From positions 1 through 17,823 of the forward strand of contig NHEU02000039.1 of assembly GCA_002171495.2 (NCBI GenBank): a stretch of 17,823 nt of DNA, in the 5' to 3' direction. Of the stretch, positions 14,003 to 17,823 are shown in pieces. Source of the stretch: Alphaproteobacteria bacterium TMED93. GTDB taxonomy: Bacteria; Pseudomonadota; Alphaproteobacteria; TMED109. The stretch's first letter is position 1. Each line of letters opens with the position of its first letter. The notes beneath the pieces were generated by a model. That model worked only from the letters and a program-made list of their open reading frames with translations, was not told the DNA's origin and did no database searches. A program made the translations under genes and the position numbers.

Positions 14003-14278
14003 ATGTCTATAATTACATTAAAAGAACTTGAAGGTCATAGACAAAAATTGTCAGATGACTTTGATGAGTTGAAAAAAAACATAGGTAAACTAGAGACAGA
14101 TTTAATCACTATGAAAGGTAATTTAAATGCCTTAAATGGTGCAATTCAATTTGCCTCAAACTTGATACAGATTGCAGATAAGAAAGGTGAAGCTCATAGA
14201 ATTTCTACGGATGAACCTGAAACTTCAGAGCAACCTGTAAAGAGAAAAGTAAAGAAGAAAAAAGATGAAAAAATTTAA
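14003..14278 (+). CDS. Small coiled-coil protein (91 aa)
   Basis: ATG 14003 is chosen over the in-frame TTG at 13991 because a GGA (13993-13995) lies at RBS distance from the ATG. The protein MSIITLKELEGHRQKLSDDF continues as a nearly uninterrupted heptad-like helix to about residue 60 (ELKKNIGKLETDLITMKGNL), then a polar linker and a lysine-rich tail (VKRKVKKKKDEKI). It overlaps the next gene by 14 nt. It resembles small structural or chaperone-like coiled-coil proteins of T4-type phages, but no specific family is recognised. Confidence 0.72.
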   Translation: MSIITLKELEGHRQKLSDDFDELKKNIGKLETDLITMKGNLNALNGAIQFASNLIQIADKKGEAHRISTDEPETSEQPVKRKVKKKKDEKI

Positions 14279-14471
14279 ATCTTTTGTAGAAGATGAGAAT
14301 TTGAAAGACTTTGAGGAAGACTTATTAGGTGAAAAAGCTCCTGATACTGCTGACGCTATGAAGCGTCACAAAGCAGGTAAGGCAGGTTTTACCGATAAGG
14401 CACACCTTAAAGCAAAAGGTCTGATACCAAGAGCCGATGGTTCTAAAAAGGTATCGGATAAGTACAAATAA
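14265..14471 (+). CDS. Small leader-type protein (68 aa), probable capsid-internal
   Basis: It starts inside the previous gene. MKKFKSFVEDENLKDFEEDL is a leader of the MK(T/K)F type, and LLGE|KAPD (20-27) offers a prohead-protease-like site. The remaining 45 residues, DTADAMKRHKAGKAGFTDKA then HLKAKGLIPRADGSKKVSDKY, are basic and resemble a short module I recall as repeated in marine phage proteins. After cleavage the mature peptide would be strongly basic, like a DNA-associated internal peptide. That is inference. Confidence 0.7.
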   Translation: MKKFKSFVEDENLKDFEEDLLGEKAPDTADAMKRHKAGKAGFTDKAHLKAKGLIPRADGSKKVSDKYK

Positions 14472-14485
14472 AGGAAAAAAGGAAA

Positions 14486-14923
14486 ATGAAAACATTTAAA
14501 CAACATATTAATATTTCGGAATCTGTGAATGATGTTGGTGTTGGTACTGCTGATGTAGCTTCTTTTGAAGACGGTAGTATTGGACCTCATAATGTACAGG
14601 ATCCTGAAGTTTTAAAAAGAATAAACGCATTTCTTGGTGGAACAGCAATGAAAGAATATATGACAGCTAGTCACGCAGTAGAAGAAATCAGAAATAACCT
14701 TATGAAGATTGGTCTTTTCGTACCTGTACAAGAAGTGACAGGCGATAAGGGTAATTTTGTAGCTGAAGTTAAATTTGGCGGAGGAAGATTTGGCAAGGAC
14801 GTAGATGGTTCAGATATTAATGATGATGGTATTTCTCACAGAAAAGAAGGTGGTTTAAAGCTTCAAGTTGAATACGAAACATTAAAAACTGGAATGTCAA
14901 AAGTTTACGCTAAACTAGTGTAA
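14486..14923 (+). CDS. MKTF-leader phage protein of unknown function (145 aa)
   Basis: A clear GGAAA precedes the ATG. MKTFKQHINISESVNDVG starts with the MKTF leader and has ISE|S as a possible cleavage site. The body includes PHNVQDPEVLKRINAFLGG, a helical EEIRNNLMKIGLFVP, then beta-rich FVAEVKFGGGRFGKDVDG, DINDDGISHRKEGGLKLQ and a closing strand VEYETLKTGMSKVYAKLV. It looks like a folded domain rather than low complexity. I recall similar unassigned proteins in cyanophage and pelagiphage genomes. AGGATCCT lies in this gene. The next gene starts immediately after the stop. Confidence 0.75.
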   Translation: MKTFKQHINISESVNDVGVGTADVASFEDGSIGPHNVQDPEVLKRINAFLGGTAMKEYMTASHAVEEIRNNLMKIGLFVPVQEVTGDKGNFVAEVKFGGGRFGKDVDGSDINDDGISHRKEGGLKLQVEYETLKTGMSKVYAKLV

Positions 14924-15286
14924 ATGTTTGAAGAGATAACCAAACAGAATTGGTTGTTGTATGCTATGCAAAACTACGACAACCCGACTCTTGAAAAACA
15001 ACAAGAGTTTGATGATGATATAAAGAGATTTAAATATCTCAAGCGACTATTTCGTAAGTATGAAACACTAGGCGAAATAAAGATACGATTGATACTAAAT
15101 CATATTATATTATTACATAATGTTTTTGGTGCTGAGGCTTGTATGACTTTGTTATTATTTAAAATTGATAAACAATACTGGCCAATACTAAAATCTGTTT
15201 GCAGTTATCTAGGCTATCTTTATCCTCACGAATTAGGCGAGGTTGAAGATGACGAGAACATAACGCAAATGTTAAAGGAACTATAA
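14924..15286 (+). CDS. Conserved helical phage protein (120 aa), unknown
   Basis: The ATG immediately follows the previous TAA. The protein is mostly helical: MFEEITKQNWLLYAMQNYDN, then EFDDDIKRFKYLKRLFRKY, a conserved-looking GEIKIRLILNHIILLHNVFG, EACMTLLLFKIDKQYWPILK and LGYLYPHELGE. I remember this NHIILLHNVFG...YWPILK pattern as a core conserved protein of T4-like marine phages with no assigned role. The YWPILK end suggests a protein-interaction surface. The stop overlaps the next start (TAATG). Confidence 0.75.
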   Translation: MFEEITKQNWLLYAMQNYDNPTLEKQQEFDDDIKRFKYLKRLFRKYETLGEIKIRLILNHIILLHNVFGAEACMTLLLFKIDKQYWPILKSVCSYLGYLYPHELGEVEDDENITQMLKEL

Positions 15287-15768
15287 TGAGTAGAGGTATT
15301 GATTTTTTAATAACTTATCGTGTTGTCAAAATGCTTATAACTCCGTTTGAAAAAACAGAGGCGTTTAAGAGAGGCATTATTGATAACAAAGGTAAAGTAT
15401 TAGTTAAATACAGAAATGTAATTAAACAATCTGATAAGAAACATTATACACTTCTTCATAGATTCACATTCAATATCAAAAAGATATTATCAAAAGTAGG
15501 TCTAGGTGGTAAGTTAGGCTCTTTTGCAGTTGCATTAGCATTATTAATCAAAGAAGATAAAAGTTATGTCAAATATAAAGACGCAATAGAGTCGGGTGTT
15601 ATATCTTACTTGAAAGAAGAAAATCTATACGATAATCTTTTAGTAGAAGAAGGTGAAATACCTGAATTAAATATAGAACAAGAACCATTTATGACTTGTT
15701 TTGGTATTGACGTTTATGAAAGAGGTGACGAACTAGTATCGGAGACAGAATATGCCCAAACACTATAA
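15286..15768 (+). CDS. Conserved phage protein (160 aa), unknown
   Basis: It begins MSRGIDFLITYRVVKMLITP, followed by FEKTEAFKRGIIDNKGKVL, LLHRFTFNIKKILSKVGLGG, KLGSFAVALALLIKEDKSY and an acidic C-terminus (LLVEEGEIPELNIEQEP). Helix-rich with a hydrophobic centre, but not a clear membrane protein. I recall unassigned relatives beside the preceding gene in other T4-like marine phages, so the two may work together. Overlaps the next gene by 17 nt. Confidence 0.72.
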   Translation: MSRGIDFLITYRVVKMLITPFEKTEAFKRGIIDNKGKVLVKYRNVIKQSDKKHYTLLHRFTFNIKKILSKVGLGGKLGSFAVALALLIKEDKSYVKYKDAIESGVISYLKEENLYDNLLVEEGEIPELNIEQEPFMTCFGIDVYERGDELVSETEYAQTL

Positions 15769-16120
15769 AGAAATGATAGATGAAATCATCAATAAGATTG
15801 ATGAAGACGCACCAACAAACGCAGTAGCACACGGCGGTGTAGATATGGCCCCTAATGCTAAACACCCATTAACAAAGTCTCATAAAAAATATAAAAAAGA
15901 TAATGAGGCTGAAGATATGTTAAGACGAACTATAATGAAAAAGTTTGGTGCTAAAATTAAAGAAAATAACGATAACAATAATGTAGTTTTAAAAGGTGTT
16001 TTAAAAACACTAGATAAATTAGATGAAAAAGTTGATGAACTTGCAGGTGTTTTTAGAGAAGAAATAAAAGTTGAAGAAGAAGAAACTAAACCTACATTAA
16101 GAGAGAAGTCTAAAGTATGA
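15752..16120 (+). CDS. Small coiled-coil protein with processing-type leader (122 aa)
   Basis: MPKHYKEMIDEIINKIDEDAP has the MIDE and KIDE|D pattern that fits a prohead-protease site. A polar linker follows (VAHGGVDMAPNAKHPLTKSH), then KKYKKDNEAEDMLRRTIMKK and a coiled coil, VVLKGVLKTLDKLDEKVDEL, to an acidic end. No known domain is recognised. It starts within the previous gene and ends with ATGA shared with the next, which also has a leader-type N-terminus. Confidence 0.7.
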   Translation: MPKHYKEMIDEIINKIDEDAPTNAVAHGGVDMAPNAKHPLTKSHKKYKKDNEAEDMLRRTIMKKFGAKIKENNDNNNVVLKGVLKTLDKLDEKVDELAGVFREEIKVEEEETKPTLREKSKV

Positions 16121-16572
16121 AGTCTTTTAAAGAATACATATCCGGCTTTAGTTTAGGTTCATTCTCGCATATGGCACCTATGGCTAGTTTAGGTGATTAT
16201 CCACCGAAAGGTAAACAACATAGGTCAAGAAGAGCTATGGGTTTAAATGCAGAAAAGAATCCTAGAATTGCTAGAAAAGATGGTCAAAAAGCAAATTCGG
16301 ATAAACATTCAGACTTATATACAGATGAAAATCCTAAAGGAACAATTCACGGTTTAGGTTTTACAGATGGCGAAACAGCTAGAAAATCTGTAAGTAAGAT
16401 TAAGAACTCTGGTAAAACACACGCTCACAAAATGCAGGCTGCCATTGCAATGTCGCAAAGAGCTAAAGTCGCAAGTGAGAGAGCAAAGGATCCTGAAAAG
16501 AAAAAGAATCTAGGTCGGGCTCATAAGATTTACCAGACATATATAGATACTAATAAAAAAAGTAAGGATTAA
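16117..16572 (+). CDS. MKSF-leader phage protein (151 aa), probable head-associated
   Basis: MKSFKEYISGFSLGSFSHM is a leader of the MKTF type without an obvious (L/I)xE site. The body has RRAMGLNAEKNPRIARKDGQ, then GTIHGLGFTDGETARKSVSK, KAHKM-like helical repeats (THAHKMQAAIAMSQRAKVAS) and a C-terminal helix (AHKIYQTYIDTNKKSKD). The GTIHGLGF...A(I/A)MSQRAKVA segment is a widespread phage module in my memory (I believe DUF6321), often fused to other head-associated proteins. Basic overall. AGGATCCT lies near its 3' end. Its biochemical role is unknown. Confidence 0.74.
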   Translation: MKSFKEYISGFSLGSFSHMAPMASLGDYPPKGKQHRSRRAMGLNAEKNPRIARKDGQKANSDKHSDLYTDENPKGTIHGLGFTDGETARKSVSKIKNSGKTHAHKMQAAIAMSQRAKVASERAKDPEKKKNLGRAHKIYQTYIDTNKKSKD

Positions 16573-16573
16573 T

Positions 16574-17158
16574 ATGGAACTATTAATTAGTTTAGCAATG
16601 AAGTTTTGGCAATGGTCAATAGTTATTGCATTTATAATAATTGGTTTTATTATAAACTTGTTTGACAAAAAGAAAGCAGTAAGTAATACTTTTGCTTATA
16701 CGGCTATGCCATCAATGAAACCTCTACCTATCAAAACAAAAGGTAAAGGTTTTTTTAAAGGTGTACTTTTATGGTTACTAGGTACGAGACAATGGGAAAT
16801 AGCAAATGATTGGGAATATACTTTAAACGGAAATAAGTACGTTGTACCAGCAGGTTTTAAATTTGATGGTGCTAGTATACCTAAATTTTTGCATACGTTC
16901 TTGTCACCAGTAGGTGTTTTATTAATGGGTGGTCTTGTTCACGACTATGCATATAAATATGAAACACTATTAAGAGCAAACAAAAGAGATACACTAGGTA
17001 AAATATCTCAAAAAAGAGCAGATGAAATCTTTAGAGATATTAATATAGAAAACAATGGCTTTTATGTAATGAACTGGTTAGCTTACTGGTCGTTAAGAGT
17101 AGGTGGTTTCGTGGCGTGGAACGGTCATAGAAAAAGAAACTCAAAAATAGGAGAGTAA
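16574..17158 (+). CDS. DUF1353-like protein with N-terminal membrane segment
   Basis: The 194-aa protein has one strong membrane helix at 11-30 (FWQWSIVIAFIIIGFIINLF), a short cytoplasmic-type basic stretch, and a second hydrophobic region near 61-70. A domain follows with WEYTLNGNKYVVPAGFKF, DGASIPKFLH (98-107), SPVGVLLMGGLVHDYAYKYE (111-130, with H123 and D124) and an R-rich helical end. DGASIPxF...VHDYxY is the DUF1353 signature, known from phages and prophages with no firm function. It starts one base after the preceding stop and may belong to the lysis or membrane module at the end of the window. Confidence 0.82.
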   Translation: MELLISLAMKFWQWSIVIAFIIIGFIINLFDKKKAVSNTFAYTAMPSMKPLPIKTKGKGFFKGVLLWLLGTRQWEIANDWEYTLNGNKYVVPAGFKFDGASIPKFLHTFLSPVGVLLMGGLVHDYAYKYETLLRANKRDTLGKISQKRADEIFRDINIENNGFYVMNWLAYWSLRVGGFVAWNGHRKRNSKIGE

Positions 17159-17159
17159 T

Positions 17160-17270
17160 ATGTTTTTAACAATAGGATTAATTATAGGTTTTGTTGCAGG
17201 TTGGTATGTCAACGAGAAGTTTGAAGACTTGGCTGCTATGGCAAAAAAATTAAAATTTTGGAAGAAGTAA
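17160..17270 (+). CDS. Tiny membrane protein (36 aa)
   Basis: It starts one base after the DUF1353-like stop, with GGAGAG about 4-9 nt before the ATG. The protein MFLTIGLIIGFVAGWYVNEK has a single hydrophobic segment (1-16) and continues as EDLAAMAKKLKFWKK, an amphipathic basic tail. The layout fits a small phage membrane peptide such as a holin-accessory or lysis peptide, but no family is recognised. Confidence 0.6.
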   Translation: MFLTIGLIIGFVAGWYVNEKFEDLAAMAKKLKFWKK

Positions 17271-17278
17271 GTCTTTGG

Positions 17279-17368
17279 ATGTTTAGAAAAACATTAGTAG
17301 AGTATATTTGTATTAACAATTACTCTCCTAAAATCGCAAGACTTATAGTAATGGGGAAAATAAAATAA
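17279..17368 (+). CDS. Tiny ORF (29 aa), uncertain
   Basis: ATG 17279 to TAA 17366-17368 gives MFRKTLVEYICINNYSPKIA followed by RLIVMGKIK. It exactly fills the gap between the tiny membrane protein and the next gene, whose ATG overlaps its stop region (TAAATG), which favours a real gene. Against it, the RBS is poor and the length is short. Confidence 0.4.
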   Translation: MFRKTLVEYICINNYSPKIARLIVMGKIK

Positions 17369-17823
17369 ATGATATTTGGTAGTATGAAAATGATTATGAT
17401 AGGTGTTATGGTTGCCGGTCTTGCCGGCGCCGGCGCCTATGTATATAAGTTAAAGGCTGATAATGCAACTTTAAAAGCTAATCAAATTAAATTAGAATCT
17501 GCCGTGTCGGAGCAGAAACAACTTATAGAGAACCAAAAAAAAGATTTTGATAACATCCTTCAAGCTAATAAGGATATGAATAAATTAATTAATGTATTAA
17601 AAAAAGATTTTGAAGACCTTGATAAAAGATTTAACAAAGGCAATAGAGATATAGGTAAAGTGGCCATTGAAAAGTCAAAGGTTATAGAAAGAATAATTAA
17701 CAAAGGTGGTGATAACGCAGCTAGATGTTTAGAGATTGCTAGTGGGTCACCTTTAACAGATAAAGAAAAGAGTGCTACGAAGAAGTCTGAAATAAATCAA
17801 GAATGTCCTTCAATAGCAAACCC
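17369..17823 (+). CDS. Membrane-anchored coiled-coil protein, possible i-spanin (partial at window end)
   Basis: The frame is open from ATG 17369 to the window end, with a GGGG-containing RBS region (17353-17356). The N-terminus MIFGSMKMIMIGVMVAGLAG, plus AGAYVYKLK, forms one membrane helix, followed by about 80 residues of coiled coil (LKANQIKLESAVSEQKQLIE to KRFNKGNRDIGKVAIEKSK). The C-terminal part GGDNAARCLEIASGSPLTDK and QECPSIANP has two cysteines. The layout of one helix plus a periplasmic coiled coil fits Rz-like inner-membrane spanins, but other membrane-tethered phage proteins share it. The AGAG codons form an unusual GC-rich palindrome (17423-17437). No stop lies within the window. 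Confidence 0.6.
   Translation, partial: MIFGSMKMIMIGVMVAGLAGAGAYVYKLKADNATLKANQIKLESAVSEQKQLIENQKKDFDNILQANKDMNKLINVLKKDFEDLDKRFNKGNRDIGKVAIEKSKVIERIINKGGDNAARCLEIASGSPLTDKEKSATKKSEINQECPSIAN
17423..17437. repeat. GC-rich palindrome in an AT-rich genome
   Basis: GCCGGCGCCGGCGCC contains the perfect 12-bp palindrome GGCGCCGGCGCC (17426-17437). It encodes the Ala-Gly-Ala-Gly-Ala part of a membrane helix using GCC and GGC codons that are rare elsewhere in the window. Confidence 0.7.

Noticed and set aside
1..17823. tRNA genes, CRISPR arrays and insertion sequences
   Set aside because: I looked for cloverleaf-type arms in the gaps, regularly spaced repeats and transposase-like proteins, and found none.

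Overview
The window looks like part of the genome of a T4-like (Tevenvirinae-related) marine myovirus. The DNA is AT-rich (roughly 30% GC by eye). Every gene lies on the + strand and most are packed end to end with 1-8 nt overlaps. The gene set includes a gp41-type DnaB-family replicative helicase, T4-style TATAAATA late promoters, 2OG-Fe(II) oxygenases, an adenylate kinase and many small genes whose N-termini resemble the capsid-targeting leaders of T4 internal head proteins. The closest relatives I can recall are myophages of SAR11 (Pelagibacter) and marine cyanobacteria. This placement rests on recognised families and composition, not on a search.

Region 1-3250 is a replication and modification block: the tail of an upstream gene (possibly the UvsX recombinase), a small unknown protein, a 2OG-Fe(II) oxygenase, a SAM methyltransferase-like protein, the gp41-like helicase and a small basic protein. 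Region 3251-5639 holds two larger genes. One is a putative PD-(D/E)XK-like nuclease whose ribosome-binding site sits in a hairpin. The other follows a consensus sigma70-type promoter and carries what look like the KxDG and later motifs of covalent nucleotidyltransferases (DNA/RNA ligase superfamily).

Region 5639-11885 is a nucleotide-handling and internal-head-protein-like block: a 53-aa ORF, an adenylate kinase, a P-loop kinase-like gene split by an apparent frameshift in an A7 run, a fusion of a polymerase-beta-type nucleotidyltransferase domain with an (H/T)xGH adenylyltransferase domain, and three modular proteins. Several of these start with MKTF(K/N)-like leaders that contain (L/I)xE sites of the kind cut by the T4 gp21 prohead protease. 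My inference is that this is a suite of proteins packaged in the capsid.

Region 11886-13048 starts with a second sigma70-type extended -10 promoter and encodes a HAD-family nucleotidase-like phosphatase and a second 2OG-Fe(II) oxygenase-like protein. Region 13049-14278 holds two late-promoter-driven, probably structural genes separated by a strong hairpin that overlaps the second late promoter, then a coiled-coil protein. Region 14265-17823 is a run of small conserved phage proteins, several with the MK(T/S/K)F leader, then a DUF1353-like membrane protein, two tiny ORFs (one with a membrane segment) and the start of a membrane-anchored coiled-coil protein that may be an i-spanin and runs off the window end.

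A whole-window signal cuts across the genes. By manual reading CATG and TCGA are absent, and GATC occurs only three times, each time inside the 8-mer AGGATCCT. This suggests strong selection against certain palindromes. No tRNA, rRNA, CRISPR array or insertion sequence was seen, and there is no gene-free stretch over about 120 bases.
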